Assembly: GCF_014205165.1 (NCBI RefSeq) | Contig: NZ_JACHMZ010000001.1 | Location: 434,001 to 498,000, forward strand | Source of the DNA: Micromonospora carbonacea | GTDB lineage: Bacteria > Actinomycetota > Actinomycetes > Mycobacteriales > Micromonosporaceae | Direction of reading: 5' to 3' | DNA: 64,000 nt | Shown here: positions 33,173 to 42,239 of the stretch, one piece after another | Layout of the letters: each line of letters opens with the position of its first letter | How positions within the stretch are numbered: position 1 is the stretch's first letter | The notes under the pieces: model-generated | What the model was told of the DNA's origin: nothing | The model's input: only the letters and a program-made list of their open reading frames with translations | The model's database searches: none | Translations under genes and position numbers: made by a program

Positions 33173-33319
33173 ATGCCTACTCAAAAGCTGGGTCGGCTGC
33201 TCGGCATGACCCTGATGCTGTTCGCGCTCGCCTCCGGGGTCGCCTCGGTCGCCTCTGTCGCCGGTGCCCCGGCCTCAGCCTCGGGCGGCCTGGTGAACCT
33301 CGAGTTCGAGTGGAACTAG
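33173..33319 (+). CDS. 48-residue secreted peptide precursor
   Basis: A basic start (MPTQKLGRLLG), a hydrophobic core (MTLMLFALASGVASVASVAG) and a signal-peptidase-I site APASA-S near residue 36 leave a mature product of only about 12 residues (SGGLVNLEFEWN). AGGAG lies 9 bases upstream of the ATG. It has its own upstream hairpin and downstream terminator, so it is a single-gene unit just before the GGDEF-EAL gene. I do not recognise the peptide. It may be a signalling peptide, or an exported fragment with no role. Mature length depends on the cleavage site. Confidence 0.6.
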   Translation: MPTQKLGRLLGMTLMLFALASGVASVASVAGAPASASGGLVNLEFEWN

Positions 33320-33340
33320 GTTCTTCGCAGTTCGTGTGAC

Positions 33341-33377
33341 GCCGCCGTCGCCCGGCCACCCACCGGGCGGCGGCGGC
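33341..33377 (+). terminator. Terminator of the peptide gene
   Basis: GCCGCCGTCGCCCGG (33341-33355) pairs with CCGGGCGGCGGCGGC (33363-33377) with one G-T pair and a 7-base loop, 21 bases after the stop. Confidence 0.7.
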
Positions 33378-33429
33378 AACGGTCAGGCGTCGGCGCGGAG
33401 TTCACTCTCGGTGACAACAAGGGAGCAGG

Positions 33430-35970
33430 ATGACGAGCCGAGCGGCAGCCGTGCGACGACGCGGGACTGACCTGGCCTGGCTGATCACCGGGCCGCTGGC
33501 GTTCCTGGCGGTCATCTGCTGCCTGCTGATCGCGCTGGTCACCGAGGACAAGAAGGACGCCTACGGCGAGTGGGGCTTGGGCCTGCTGCTGCTCACCGCC
33601 CTGGTCGCCGCCCACCTGCCGGTGCTGAGCTTCATCGTCCGGCGGCAGACACTCTCCGCCACGATCACCGAGATTCCCCTGGTCCTGGCGCTCTACTATC
33701 TCCCGCCGCTGACCCTGGTGCTGGTGGCCACCCTGGCCGCCCTGATCGCCCAGTTCCGGCGGCGGCTCGGCCCGGCCAAGTTCGCGTTCAACGTCGCCCG
33801 GTCGGCCGCGGCCACGTCCCTGGCCGGCCTGGTGCTGCTGGCGTTGCCCCCGATCCGGGGGGTGGGCCCCGGCACGTGGGGCATCCTCTTCGCGGCGGTC
33901 AGCACCGTCACCCTGGTCACCCTCGCCGCCGTGGTCGGCGTGATCACCCTGCTCCAGGGCTGGCAGGCCGGCCTTGAGGTGGTCCGGACGTCCACCGTGC
34001 CGCTGCTCGCGGCGGCGGTGAACGCGACCGTCGGCCTGATCATCCTGCTCGCGCTGAAGGCCACCTACTGGTCGCTGCTGCTGCTCGCCGCGCTCGCGCT
34101 CACGGTGGCGCTGGTCTACCGGGCGTACGCCCAGTTCCTCCGCCAGCACCGCACGCTGGCCGACATCTACGACCTGACCCGGGCGATGACCCGCAGCGGC
34201 CAGGACGGCACGCTGCCGGACGCGCTGCTCGGCCGGGTCCGCGCCCTCATGCAGGCCGAGTACGCGACGCTGTGGCTGCCCGCCCAGGGCCGGCACCCGG
34301 AGGTGCTGCTGACCGCCCGGATCGACGGGCGGGGCCTGCTCGACTTCTCGAAGATCCCGGCGTCGGTGCGGGAACAGGTGGTGCAGCAGCGGCAGACCGT
34401 CGCGCTCGGCGCGCGCCTCGGCGGTGACCGCGTGCAGTTGGCCATGCTCCGGGCGGAGTCGACCAAGGACGCGATCGTCGTGCCGCTGCGCTCCGGCGAG
34501 GCGGTCATCGGCACGCTGGAGGTGGTCAACCGGCTCAGCGACGTCGGCCACTTCACCCCGTCGGACGTGCCGGTGCTCGAGACGGTCGCCGCGCACGCGG
34601 CGGTGGCCCTGGAGAACTCCCGGCTGGTCGACCGGCTGCGCCACGACGCCTACCACGACACGCTGACCAAGCTGCCCAACCGGCGGCGGATCAGCGCGGC
34701 GCTCGACGAGGCCGTGAAGATCCGGGCCCCGGGCGAGGTGGTGGCCGTCCTGCTGTTCGACGTCGACGGGCTGCGCCAGGTCAACGAGTCGCTCGGCCAC
34801 GCCGCCGGCGACCAGGTGCTCGCCGAGGTCGCCGTCCGGCTGCGCGCCTCCGCGCCCTCCTCGGCGCTGGTCGGCCGGGCCGGCGGCGACGAGTTCCTGG
34901 TGACGCTGCGGCTGGAGAACGCCGAGGCGGCGCTGGACCTGGCCGCCCGGCTGCGCGAGGAGATCCGCGCCGAGATGGTCTTCGACGCGTTCACGCTCGA
35001 CGTCGACACCGCCGTCGGGGTGGCCGTGCACCCCGACCACGGCAGCGACGCCGCGACCCTGCTGCAACGGGTCGACCTGGCCGCGACCGCGGCGAAGTCC
35101 ATGCCGGGCAGCATCCAGCTGTTCAACCCGGCGCTGGAGTCACGCTCGTTGCGCCGCCTCGGCCTCGCCGGCGACCTGCGCAAGGCCCTCGACGACGGCG
35201 CGCTGGAGGTCTACTTCCAGCCGAAGGTGACGCTGCGGCACCGCCGCCTGGTCGGGGTGGAGTGCCTGGCCCGCTGGGAGCACCCGGCGCACGGCGAGGT
35301 CGCCCCGGAGGACTTCGTGGCCGTGGCGGAGCACACCGGCCAGTTGGGCCGGCTCACCGAGGTGGTGCTGCGGGAGGGGCTGCGGCGCAGCCGGGACTGG
35401 GCGCACGCCGAGCAGCCGCTCGCCGTCGCGGTCAACCTCTCCGCGCGTACGCTCACCGACCGGCACTTCCCCGACCGCGTGCGCGAGCTGCTCGCCGAGT
35501 ACGACGTGCCCCCGCAGCGGCTCACCTTCGAGATCCGCGAGGCCGGGGTGCTCGACGGCACCGACCGCCCGATCCCGACGCTGCACCGGCTGCGCGACCT
35601 CGGGGTGCGGCTGTCGGTGGACGACTTCGGCACCGGCTCCTCCTCGCTGGCCTACCTGCGCCGGCTGCCCGTGCACGAGGTGAAGGTCGACCGCTCCTTC
35701 GTGCAGGGCATGGCCACCGACCCGGGCGACCTGGCCATCGTCAACGCCGTGGTCACCCTCTCCCAGCAGTTCGGCCTCGCGGTGGTGGCCGAGGGGGTGG
35801 AGAGCGAGCTGACCCTGGAGCTGCTCCAGGACATCGGCTGCGAGATCGGCCAGGGCTTCCTGTTCAGCCGGCCGCTGCCGTACGAGCGGCTGGAGGCGTG
35901 GTTCGGGGCCCAGCTGGAGTCCGAGGCGTTCGTCACCCCGGACGTCCGGCGGCTGCGCATCGTCCCCTGA
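33430..35970 (+). CDS. Membrane GGDEF-GAF-EAL cyclic di-GMP signalling protein
   Basis: An 846-residue protein. About seven membrane helices occupy residues 15-240. A GAF-like domain follows (about 255-400; LMQAEYATLWLPAQ to VAAHAAVALENSRL). The diguanylate cyclase domain has an intact GGDEF at 485-489. The phosphodiesterase domain reads ECLARW (E611) in place of EALxRW, then VNLSAR, FEIREA, DDFGTG (D731-D732) and AEGVE. Metal ligands therefore look mostly kept, so both synthesis and hydrolysis are possible. The ATG follows GGGAGCAGG. It is monocistronic. Confidence 0.92.
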   Translation: MTSRAAAVRRRGTDLAWLITGPLAFLAVICCLLIALVTEDKKDAYGEWGLGLLLLTALVAAHLPVLSFIVRRQTLSATITEIPLVLALYYLPPLTLVLVATLAALIAQFRRRLGPAKFAFNVARSAAATSLAGLVLLALPPIRGVGPGTWGILFAAVSTVTLVTLAAVVGVITLLQGWQAGLEVVRTSTVPLLAAAVNATVGLIILLALKATYWSLLLLAALALTVALVYRAYAQFLRQHRTLADIYDLTRAMTRSGQDGTLPDALLGRVRALMQAEYATLWLPAQGRHPEVLLTARIDGRGLLDFSKIPASVREQVVQQRQTVALGARLGGDRVQLAMLRAESTKDAIVVPLRSGEAVIGTLEVVNRLSDVGHFTPSDVPVLETVAAHAAVALENSRLVDRLRHDAYHDTLTKLPNRRRISAALDEAVKIRAPGEVVAVLLFDVDGLRQVNESLGHAAGDQVLAEVAVRLRASAPSSALVGRAGGDEFLVTLRLENAEAALDLAARLREEIRAEMVFDAFTLDVDTAVGVAVHPDHGSDAATLLQRVDLAATAAKSMPGSIQLFNPALESRSLRRLGLAGDLRKALDDGALEVYFQPKVTLRHRRLVGVECLARWEHPAHGEVAPEDFVAVAEHTGQLGRLTEVVLREGLRRSRDWAHAEQPLAVAVNLSARTLTDRHFPDRVRELLAEYDVPPQRLTFEIREAGVLDGTDRPIPTLHRLRDLGVRLSVDDFGTGSSSLAYLRRLPVHEVKVDRSFVQGMATDPGDLAIVNAVVTLSQQFGLAVVAEGVESELTLELLQDIGCEIGQGFLFSRPLPYERLEAWFGAQLESEAFVTPDVRRLRIVP

Positions 35971-36096
35971 ATCCACCGCAAACACGGTGCTGAGCTGGGG
36001 AAACGTTGCGACGCGCAAGGGTGGGGGGATCCGATTTCACCTGCGGCGCGGGGCCGTGTACTCTTACCTCTGCGCGGCCACCGAGTGATCGCGCAG

Positions 36097-36169
36097 GCCC
36101 CCTTAGCTCAGTCGGCAGAGCGTCTCCATGGTAAGGAGAAGGTCTACGGTTCGATTCCGTAAGGGGGCT
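36097..36169 (+). tRNA. tRNA-Thr (GGT)
   Basis: The acceptor GCCCCCT (36097-36103) pairs with AGGGGGC (36162-36168), discriminator T. The anticodon loop ATGGTAA gives GGT. D arm GCTC...GAGC and T arm TACGG/CCGTA are complete; 73 bases, CCA not encoded. Confidence 0.95.
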
Positions 36170-36194
36170 CAAAGGGTCCGGCTGGACCCGCCAC

Positions 36195-36267
36195 GGCGGT
36201 GTAGCTCAGATGGCAGAGCAAGCGGCTCATAATCGCTGTGTCGCCGGTTCAAGTCCGGCCACCGCTA
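36195..36267 (+). tRNA. tRNA-Met (CAT), elongator type
   Basis: The acceptor GGCGGTG (36195-36201) pairs with CACCGCT (36260-36266) with a G-T first pair, discriminator A. The loop CTCATAA gives CAT. It lacks the three G-C anticodon-stem pairs of an initiator (stem AGCGG/TCGCT), so it is the elongator. It follows tRNA-Thr by 25 bases and probably shares its transcript. Confidence 0.92.
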
Positions 36268-36400
36268 CTCTCGTCCTCCGGGCCAGCTTCCGGTGGTCGG
36301 TGGGATGGGCGCCATAGGCGCCCACTTTGCATGTCCGCGTCGCCAGCGCGTAGGCTGAGGCGCTGTAGTTGTTGTCCGTTAGCGAGGAAGGCACTCCGCC

Positions 36401-36568
36401 GTGGCGAAGGCTACCGATGTCCGGCCGAAGATCACTTTGGCGTGTGTGGAGTGCAAGGAGCGCAACTACATCACGCGCAAGAACCGCCGCAACGACCCGG
36501 ACCGCATCGAGCTGAAGAAGTTCTGCCCCCGGGACGGCAAGCACACGGTCCACCGCGAGACCCGCTGA
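36401..36568 (+). CDS. rpmG: 50S ribosomal protein L33
   Basis: A 55-residue L33: [40 protein letters not shown] and [12 protein letters not shown]. The first zinc pair CVEC is present. The second pair reads FCPRD, so the usual fourth cysteine is aspartate. The GTG at 36401 follows GAGGAAGG. It sits between tRNA-Met and hadA, the standard actinobacterial place for the L33 copy next to secE. Confidence 0.95.
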   Translation: MAKATDVRPKITLACVECKERNYITRKNRRNDPDRIELKKFCPRDGKHTVHRETR

Positions 36569-36691
36569 CCCGTCGCCGGCATCCGCCGGCCAGCACGACA
36601 CCCCGATCGCCGATCCGGGGCGAGACACGGCCATCCGGCCGACCGTCCGCCCCCGGGTCGGCTTTCGTGCTTCCCGTGTAGGTTCTCGGGC

Positions 36692-37138
36692 ATGTCCCTG
36701 GACCCGTCCTACGTCGGCCGGACCTATCCGCCGACCGCCCCCTACCAGGTGGGCCGTGAAAAGATCCGCGAGTTCGCCACGGCGATCGGCGCCGCCGACC
36801 CGGCGCACCACGACCCGGAGGCCGCCCGCGCGCTCGGGCACCCGGACGTGGTCGCCCCGCCGACCTTCCCCGTGGTGATCACGATGGCCGCCACCCGGCA
36901 GATCGTCGACGACCCGGCCCTCGGGGTCGACTACAGCCGGGTGGTCCACGGCGACCAGCGGTTCGCCTACACCCGGCCGGTGGTGGCCGGCGACGAGCTG
37001 GTCTGCGTGAACACCATCGAGGACATCACCAGCCGGGGCGGGCACGACTTCCTGACCACCCGCACCGACGTGAGCACGGCCGCCGGCGAGCCGGTGGTCG
37101 CCGTCTGGTCCAAGCTCGTCGTACGCGGGGAGGCCTGA
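36692..37138 (+). CDS. hadA: (3R)-hydroxyacyl-ACP dehydratase subunit HadA-like
   Basis: A 148-residue hot-dog-fold protein (MaoC N-terminal dehydratase type). It reads VGRTYPPTAPYQVGREKIREFATAIGAADPAHHD, then VVAPPTFPVVI and VVHGDQRFAYTRPVVAGDEL, the HadA pattern. With HadB it dehydrates 3-hydroxyacyl-ACP during type II fatty-acid elongation. TAGGTT stands 7 bases before the ATG with no Shine-Dalgarno, a leaderless signature. hadB follows after one base. No hadC is present, fitting an organism without mycolic acids. Confidence 0.88.
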   Translation: MSLDPSYVGRTYPPTAPYQVGREKIREFATAIGAADPAHHDPEAARALGHPDVVAPPTFPVVITMAATRQIVDDPALGVDYSRVVHGDQRFAYTRPVVAGDELVCVNTIEDITSRGGHDFLTTRTDVSTAAGEPVVAVWSKLVVRGEA

Positions 37139-37139
37139 C

Positions 37140-37532
37140 ATGGAGCTGTCCACCCAGACCTTCCGGGTCACCCGGGCCGACCTGGTCCGCTACGCGGGCG
37201 CGTCGGGCGACTTCAACCCGATCCACTGGAGCGACCGGGTCGCCAGCGGGGTCGGCCTGCCCGGGGTCATCGCGCACGGCATGTTCACCATGGCCCTGGT
37301 CGGCCGGGCGGTCGCCGAGTGGGCCGGCGCGCCCGACGCGGTGGTCGACTACGGGGTCAGGTTCGCCCGTCCGGTGGTCGTCCCCGACGACGACGCCGGC
37401 ACCGAGATCGAGGTGTCCGCGAAGGTCCGCGAGGGCGCGGGGGAGGGCCTGACCAGGCTCGACATCACCGCGACGTGCCGGGGCGAGAAGGTGCTCTCGC
37501 AGGCTCGGGCGGTGATCCGCGCGCCCCGCTGA
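37140..37532 (+). CDS. hadB: (3R)-hydroxyacyl-ACP dehydratase subunit HadB
   Basis: A 130-residue MaoC-like hydratase. The catalytic pair is in ASGDFNPIHWSD (D24, H29), followed by GVIAHGMFTMALVGRAV, the hydratase-2 motif. It supplies the active site of the HadAB dimer. The ATG lies one base after the hadA stop, so expression is coupled. The gene order rpmG-hadA-hadB-tRNA-Trp-secE matches other actinobacteria. Confidence 0.92.
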   Translation: MELSTQTFRVTRADLVRYAGASGDFNPIHWSDRVASGVGLPGVIAHGMFTMALVGRAVAEWAGAPDAVVDYGVRFARPVVVPDDDAGTEIEVSAKVREGAGEGLTRLDITATCRGEKVLSQARAVIRAPR

Positions 37533-37563
37533 GGGGGTCGCGCCACGCGCGGGGGCAGACCGG

Positions 37564-37593
37564 TTGGGAAAGTCGGGTCGGTACCCGTACACT
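37564..37593 (+). promoter_or_regulatory. Promoter of tRNA-Trp/secE-nusG
   Basis: TTGGGA (37564-37569) and TACACT (37588-37593) with an 18-base spacer, a housekeeping-sigma pattern about 60 bases before the tRNA. Confidence 0.6.
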
Positions 37594-37659
37594 GGTCCGC
37601 CGTGGGGCAAGTGACCCCGCCCGGTGCGTCATGGCCGGGTCGGGCGAGCGTTGCCGCAC

Positions 37660-37732
<73 letters not shown>

Positions 37733-37941
37733 CGCCTCAGGCCTGACCGTTCCCGTGGGTCGCGCCGCCAACCGGCGGCGTCCGGCCCGTGGTGGTGGCA
37801 TCGGCGGGGTGGTTCCGAGGCATCGGGGCCGTCCGTCGATCCGCCGGCCGCGGCCCGTCGCGGGACGGTTGGTCCGGCCGGCGTGACCAGCGCCGCGCAC
37901 GCCGCACGGCGTGCGACCCGATTCCCGCGACGGAGGGCGAA

Positions 37942-38337
37942 GTGGCCGAGAACAAGCGGCGCAGCGAGGACGCCGGCGACGACGACCGTCTGAACGACGA
38001 GGTCGCCGACGACGTTGCCGCCGACGACGACGCCACCGACGCGGACGAGCCGGTCTCCCGCGGTGGCACGGCCACCCGGGCGCGGGCCAAGGCCGAGTCG
38101 GCCGACGAGAGGAAGACCCGCAAGGACACCGAGCGGATCGGGCTGTTCGCCCGCATCGCGCGGTTCTTCCGCGAGGTCGTGGCCGAACTGCGTAAGGTCA
38201 TCTGGCCGACCCGCAAGGAGCTGCTGACCTACACCGCGGTGGTGGTCACCTTCGTCGCCGTGATGCTGACGATCGTGGCCGGCCTGGACTACGCCTTCGC
38301 GAAGGGCGTGCTGTGGGTCTTCGGCAACCCCAGCTGA
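37942..38337 (+). CDS. secE: Preprotein translocase subunit SecE
   Basis: A 131-residue protein: an acidic, low-complexity N-terminal ~65 residues, then the SecE domain RIARFFREVVAELRKVIWPTRKELLTYTAVVVTFVAVMLTIVAGLDYAF, with the amphipathic helix and the single membrane helix that clamp SecY. The actinobacterial form has one membrane segment. The GTG at 37942 follows GGAGGG. nusG follows after 38 bases, presumably on the same transcript. Confidence 0.94.
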   Translation: MAENKRRSEDAGDDDRLNDEVADDVAADDDATDADEPVSRGGTATRARAKAESADERKTRKDTERIGLFARIARFFREVVAELRKVIWPTRKELLTYTAVVVTFVAVMLTIVAGLDYAFAKGVLWVFGNPS

Positions 38338-38375
38338 CCGGCTGATCCAGCCGATAGTTACGGAAGTGAGCGAGC

Positions 38376-39098
38376 GTGCCTGAGTACGACGAGACCGCCG
38401 AAACCACGGACGAGCAGTCCGCGGTGGCGACGGCGGCCAACGATGAGTCGGTCGAGGCCGCCAGCGAGCCGGACTTTCCGACCACCGAGCCCGCCCCGGA
38501 CGAGGACTACGACCCGGTCGCGGAGCTGCGCCAGAAGCTGCGCTACGCACCGGGCGACTGGTACGTGGTGCACTCGTACGCCGGCTACGAGAACAAGGTC
38601 AAGACCAACCTCGAGACCCGGATCACGTCCCTCGACATGGAGGACTACATCTACCAGGTCGAGGTGCCGACCCGGGAAGAGGTCGAGGTCAAGAACGGCA
38701 AGCGGTCCCAGATCCAGGCCAAGGTCTTCCCGGGCTACATCCTGGTCCGGATGGAGCTGACCGCCGAGTCCTACTCCTGCGTGCGGAACACGCCGGGGGT
38801 CACCGGCTTCGTGGGGGCGACCGACCGGGCCGACCGGCCCGCGCCGCTGAGCCTCGACGAGGTCCTCAAGTGGCTGGCCCCGGCGGTCGAGACCGAGCAG
38901 AAGAAGGCCAAGCCCGAGATCAAGGTCCTCGACTTCGAGGTGGGCGACTCGGTGACCGTCACCGACGGCGCGTTCGCGTCGCTGCCGGCGACGATCAGCG
39001 AGATCAACGCCGACCAGCAGAAGCTCAAGGTGCTCGTGTCGATCTTCGGCCGGGAGACGCCGGTCGAGCTGAACTTCAACCAGGTCACCAAGATCTGA
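38376..39098 (+). CDS. nusG: Transcription antitermination protein NusG
   Basis: A 240-residue NusG. An acidic N-terminal extension of ~55 residues precedes the NGN domain ([50 protein letters not shown]) and the KOW domain ([48 protein letters not shown]). It binds RNA polymerase and couples it to Rho or ribosomes. The GTG at 38376 is preceded by GAAGTGAG-type purines. A hairpin follows the stop. Confidence 0.95.
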   Translation: MPEYDETAETTDEQSAVATAANDESVEAASEPDFPTTEPAPDEDYDPVAELRQKLRYAPGDWYVVHSYAGYENKVKTNLETRITSLDMEDYIYQVEVPTREEVEVKNGKRSQIQAKVFPGYILVRMELTAESYSCVRNTPGVTGFVGATDRADRPAPLSLDEVLKWLAPAVETEQKKAKPEIKVLDFEVGDSVTVTDGAFASLPATISEINADQQKLKVLVSIFGRETPVELNFNQVTKI

Positions 39099-39106
39099 CG
39101 TTCCGT

Positions 39107-39142
39107 CTCGCCGGCGGTGGGCAGCGGCCCGCCGCCGGCGAG
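39107..39142 (+). terminator. Terminator after nusG
   Basis: CTCGCCGGCGG (39107-39117) pairs perfectly with CCGCCGGCGAG (39132-39142), 9 bases after the stop, followed by GCCGTTT. Confidence 0.75.
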
Positions 39143-39291
39143 GCCGTTTCCGTGCCCGGTGCCGGCCCCGGCGGACCTCGCCGCATCCGGTGGCGGAGCC
39201 TTGCGCTAACCTAGAACGTCGACCGTCGCATCGCGCTGACCGTGCGCGCCCCGGCCGGCACCTTTCCCAGTTCCAAGCCCCAGGAAGAGAC

Positions 39292-39723
39292 ATGCCTCCG
39301 AAGAAGAAGCTCGTCAAGACGTTCACGCTTCAGCTGAAGGCGGGCCAGGCGACCCCGGCGCCGCCGGTCGGCCCCGCGCTCGGCCAGCACGGCGTCAACA
39401 TCATGGAGTTCTGCAAGACCTACAACGCGCAGACCGAGGCCCAGCGGGGCGACATCGTCCCCGCCGAGATCAGCGTCTACGAGGACCGCAGCTTCACCTT
39501 CGTGCTGAAGACCCCGCCCGCCGCCCAGCTGCTGATCAAGGCCGCCGGTGTGCAGAAGGGCTCGGGCAACCCGCACAAGGAGAAGATCGGTTCCGTCACC
39601 CGCGCCCAGCTGCGGGAGATCGCCGAGAAGAAGATGGTCGACCTCAACGCCAACGACCTCGACCAGGCTGAGAAGATCATCGCCGGCACCGCCCGGTCGA
39701 TGGGCCTGACCGTCGGCGACTGA
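39292..39723 (+). CDS. rplK: 50S ribosomal protein L11
   Basis: A 143-residue L11: [34 protein letters not shown] at the N-terminus, including the proline-rich helix that thiostrepton and related antibiotics contact, and the rRNA-binding C-terminal domain ([40 protein letters not shown]). The ATG at 39292 follows AGGAAGAG. It is co-transcribed with rplA. Length and motifs are normal. Confidence 0.97.
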   Translation: MPPKKKLVKTFTLQLKAGQATPAPPVGPALGQHGVNIMEFCKTYNAQTEAQRGDIVPAEISVYEDRSFTFVLKTPPAAQLLIKAAGVQKGSGNPHKEKIGSVTRAQLREIAEKKMVDLNANDLDQAEKIIAGTARSMGLTVGD

Positions 39724-39808
39724 CCTCGCCCCACCGCCTCACCCGATCAGTTCGTGGGAGGGCACGCGGAGCGCCGCGGCCCGCCATAGACCACAGGAGT
39801 AAGCAGAG

Positions 39809-40522
39809 ATGCAGCGCAGCAAGACCTACCGCAAGGCCGCCGAGGTCATCGACCGGTCGAAGCTCTACACGCCGGCCGAGGCGGTCAAGATCGCCAAGGA
39901 CACCACCAGCACCAAGTTCGACGCCACGGTCGAGGTCGCCATGCGCCTCGGCGTCGACCCCCGCAAGGCGGACCAGATGGTCCGCGGCGTGGTCAACCTG
40001 CCGCACGGCACCGGCAAGACCGCCCGCGTGATCGTCTTCGCCGCCGGCGCGAAGGCCGAGGAGGCCGTCGCCGCGGGTGCGGACGAGGTGGGCACCGACG
40101 AACTCGTCGCCCGGATCCAGGGCGGCTGGCTCGACTTCGACGCGGCGATCGCCACGCCGGACCAGATGGCCAAGATCGGCCGGATCGCGCGGATCCTGGG
40201 CCCGCGCGGCCTGATGCCGAACCCGAAGACCGGCACGGTGACCATGGACGTCACCAAGGCCGTCTCGGACATCAAGGGCGGCAAGATCACCTTCCGGGTG
40301 GACAAGCACTCCAACCTCCACCTGATCATCGGCAAGGCCTCGTTCTCCGAGACCCAGCTGATCGACAACTACGCGGCGGTCCTCGACGAGGTGCTGCGCG
40401 CCAAGCCCTCGGCGGCCAAGGGCAAGTACCTCAAGAAGGTCACCCTCACCACCACGATGGGCCCGGGCGTGCCGGTCGACCCCAACCTGATCAAGAACCT
40501 CCAGGAGGGCGTCGAGGCCTGA
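39809..40522 (+). CDS. rplA: 50S ribosomal protein L1
   Basis: A 237-residue L1 with the expected motifs: [61 protein letters not shown], and [24 protein letters not shown]1 forms the mobile stalk at the ribosomal E site and in many bacteria represses its own operon. The ATG follows AGGAGTAAGC. A very strong hairpin ends the rplK-rplA transcript. Confidence 0.97.
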   Translation: MQRSKTYRKAAEVIDRSKLYTPAEAVKIAKDTTSTKFDATVEVAMRLGVDPRKADQMVRGVVNLPHGTGKTARVIVFAAGAKAEEAVAAGADEVGTDELVARIQGGWLDFDAAIATPDQMAKIGRIARILGPRGLMPNPKTGTVTMDVTKAVSDIKGGKITFRVDKHSNLHLIIGKASFSETQLIDNYAAVLDEVLRAKPSAAKGKYLKKVTLTTTMGPGVPVDPNLIKNLQEGVEA

Positions 40523-40537
40523 GCACCACCGCCTCGC

Positions 40538-40570
40538 CGGGGCCCCGCCACGACTCGTGGCGGGGCCCCG
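40538..40570 (+). terminator. Terminator after rplA
   Basis: A 16-bp arm CGGGGCCCCGCCACGA (40538-40553) pairs with its exact complement at 40555-40570; in practice a 3-base loop. It lies 15 bases after the rplA stop. Confidence 0.85.
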
Positions 40571-40600
40571 TCCGTCTGTCCGGTGTGGCAGGCTCACGGA

Positions 40601-41485
40601 ATGCGCTGGGAGGATGTCTGGCTCCGCTACCACCGGCGCGGTCCGTGGGTGCTGCGGCAGGTCGACCTGCGGCTGGGCGCCGGCGAGGCCGCCGTGGTGC
40701 TCGGCCGCAACGGCGTCGGCAAGTCCACGCTGCTCCAGCTCGCGGCCGGGGTGCTCCGGCCGGCCCGGGGCCGCGTCGTCGACCGGCCCCGGCACGTCGG
40801 CTGGGTGCCGGAGCGGTTCCCCGCCGACCAGCCGTTCACCGTGGGCCGCTACCTCGACGGCATGGCCCGCGTCGCCGGCCTGGGCGGGGCCGAGGCCGGC
40901 GCGGCCGTGCGGCGGTGGACCGAGCGGCTGGGCCTGGGCCCCTTCCACGGGGTGCGGCTCCCCGAGCTGTCCAAGGGCACCGCCCAGAAGGTCGGCCTGG
41001 CCCAGGCCATGCTCCGCCGGCCCGGCCTGCTCATCCTCGACGAGCCCTGGGAGGGCCTCGACGCCGCCGCCCGCGACCTGGTCCCGGCCCTGATCGACGA
41101 GGTGCTGGCGGCCGGCGGGTCGGTGCTGGTCAGCGACCACCGGGGCGAGACCGCCCGGCTGCCGGGCGCGGCCCGCTGGACGGTCGCCGACGGCACGGTC
41201 TCCGCGCAGGCTCCGACCGACACGTCGCCGGGGGCGCTCGTCGTGGTCGAGGTGGCGGTCCCGGCCGCGCGGGCCGCGGGGGCCGTGGCCCGGCTCCGTG
41301 CCGACGGGCACCACGTCCTTCGCGTACGCGCCGACCCCGCCCCGCCCGACGCCCCCGTGCCCGCCGACGCCCCGCCGGCCCCGGCTCCCGGGGGCGGCCC
41401 GCCGATCGCCCCGCAGGCGGGGGAGGCCGACCCGGAGACCGGGCCGGTGGACGCCGCCGGGGCGGGCGGGCAGGTGCCCCGGTGA
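40601..41485 (+). CDS. ABC transporter ATP-binding protein
   Basis: A 294-residue ATPase. Walker A is GRNGVGKST (residues 35-43), the signature is LSKGTAQK (a variant of LSGGQ), Walker B is LLILDEPWEGLD, and the switch region is VSDHRGE. After residue ~215 there is an added domain and a Pro/Ala-rich tail (PPDAPVPADAPPAPAPGG). It resembles ATPases of small two-gene exporters. The ATG at 40601 has CAGGCT 6 bases upstream and no Shine-Dalgarno (leaderless type). The stop overlaps the permease start. The pair is inserted between rplA and rplJ. Confidence 0.85.
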   Translation: MRWEDVWLRYHRRGPWVLRQVDLRLGAGEAAVVLGRNGVGKSTLLQLAAGVLRPARGRVVDRPRHVGWVPERFPADQPFTVGRYLDGMARVAGLGGAEAGAAVRRWTERLGLGPFHGVRLPELSKGTAQKVGLAQAMLRRPGLLILDEPWEGLDAAARDLVPALIDEVLAAGGSVLVSDHRGETARLPGAARWTVADGTVSAQAPTDTSPGALVVVEVAVPAARAAGAVARLRADGHHVLRVRADPAPPDAPVPADAPPAPAPGGGPPIAPQAGEADPETGPVDAAGAGGQVPR

Positions 41486-42171
41486 CCGCGCTCGTGCGGC
41501 TGCGGCTGGCGGGCTTCCTGCGTACCGGCCGGGCGGTCGCCCCGCTGCTGGCCGGCCTGCTCGCCCTCGGCATCCTCTACGGCGGCGGCCGGGCCCAGCC
41601 GGCGGAGGCCTACGGCGTGTCGGCGGTGGTGCTCTTCCCCGTGCTGGCGTGGCAGACCAAGCTCCTGCTCGACGTCGAGCCGGACGTCCAGCGCCGGCTG
41701 GCCCTGGTGCTCGCCGGCGCCGCCCGGGAGTGGGCCGCCGGGCTGCTCGCGGCGCTGGTGGCCGGGCTCGGCACGGTCGCCGTCGCGCTGGTCTTCCCCT
41801 GGCTGGTGGGCGGGGTGACCGGCCAGGCGGAGCCGGGCGGCCCGTCGGTGGCCGCCGGGGTGGCCCTCGGCGTCTGGGCGCACCTGCTCGCCCTGCCCGC
41901 CGCGGTGGCGCTGGGCGCGCTGGCCAGCCGGGCGGTGACGGGCAGCGCCGGCTACGGGGTGGCGGTGCTGGCGCTCGGCGCGGTCGGCTCGTTGGTCCTC
42001 GGCCTGTCGGACTCGGTGGCCCCCTGGCTCGCGCCCCCGGTGCTGCCGGTCGCCCGGGCCGCGGCCGCCGGCCCGTCCCCCGCCGCGGTGGCCCTGTTCA
42101 CCGCGTGGGCCGTCGCCTGGAGCGCGGCGGCGCTCACCGGGTACGCCTGGCGGCGGCGCGCCCGCGCCTGA
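41482..42171 (+). CDS. ABC transporter permease
   Basis: A 229-residue protein with about six hydrophobic segments ([85 protein letters not shown] and the C-terminal [21 protein letters not shown]). It has no sequence motif for a substrate. The GTG overlaps the stop of the ATPase gene, so the two form an exporter of ABC-2 type. What it exports is unknown. Confidence 0.75.
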   Translation: MTALVRLRLAGFLRTGRAVAPLLAGLLALGILYGGGRAQPAEAYGVSAVVLFPVLAWQTKLLLDVEPDVQRRLALVLAGAAREWAAGLLAALVAGLGTVAVALVFPWLVGGVTGQAEPGGPSVAAGVALGVWAHLLALPAAVALGALASRAVTGSAGYGVAVLALGAVGSLVLGLSDSVAPWLAPPVLPVARAAAAGPSPAAVALFTAWAVAWSAAALTGYAWRRRARA

Positions 42172-42239
42172 GGGGCGCGGGCGGCGGGGGAGTGACGGGG
42201 CGCACCCGGGGGCGATTTGGTGCTCACGGGGCGTGTCGC

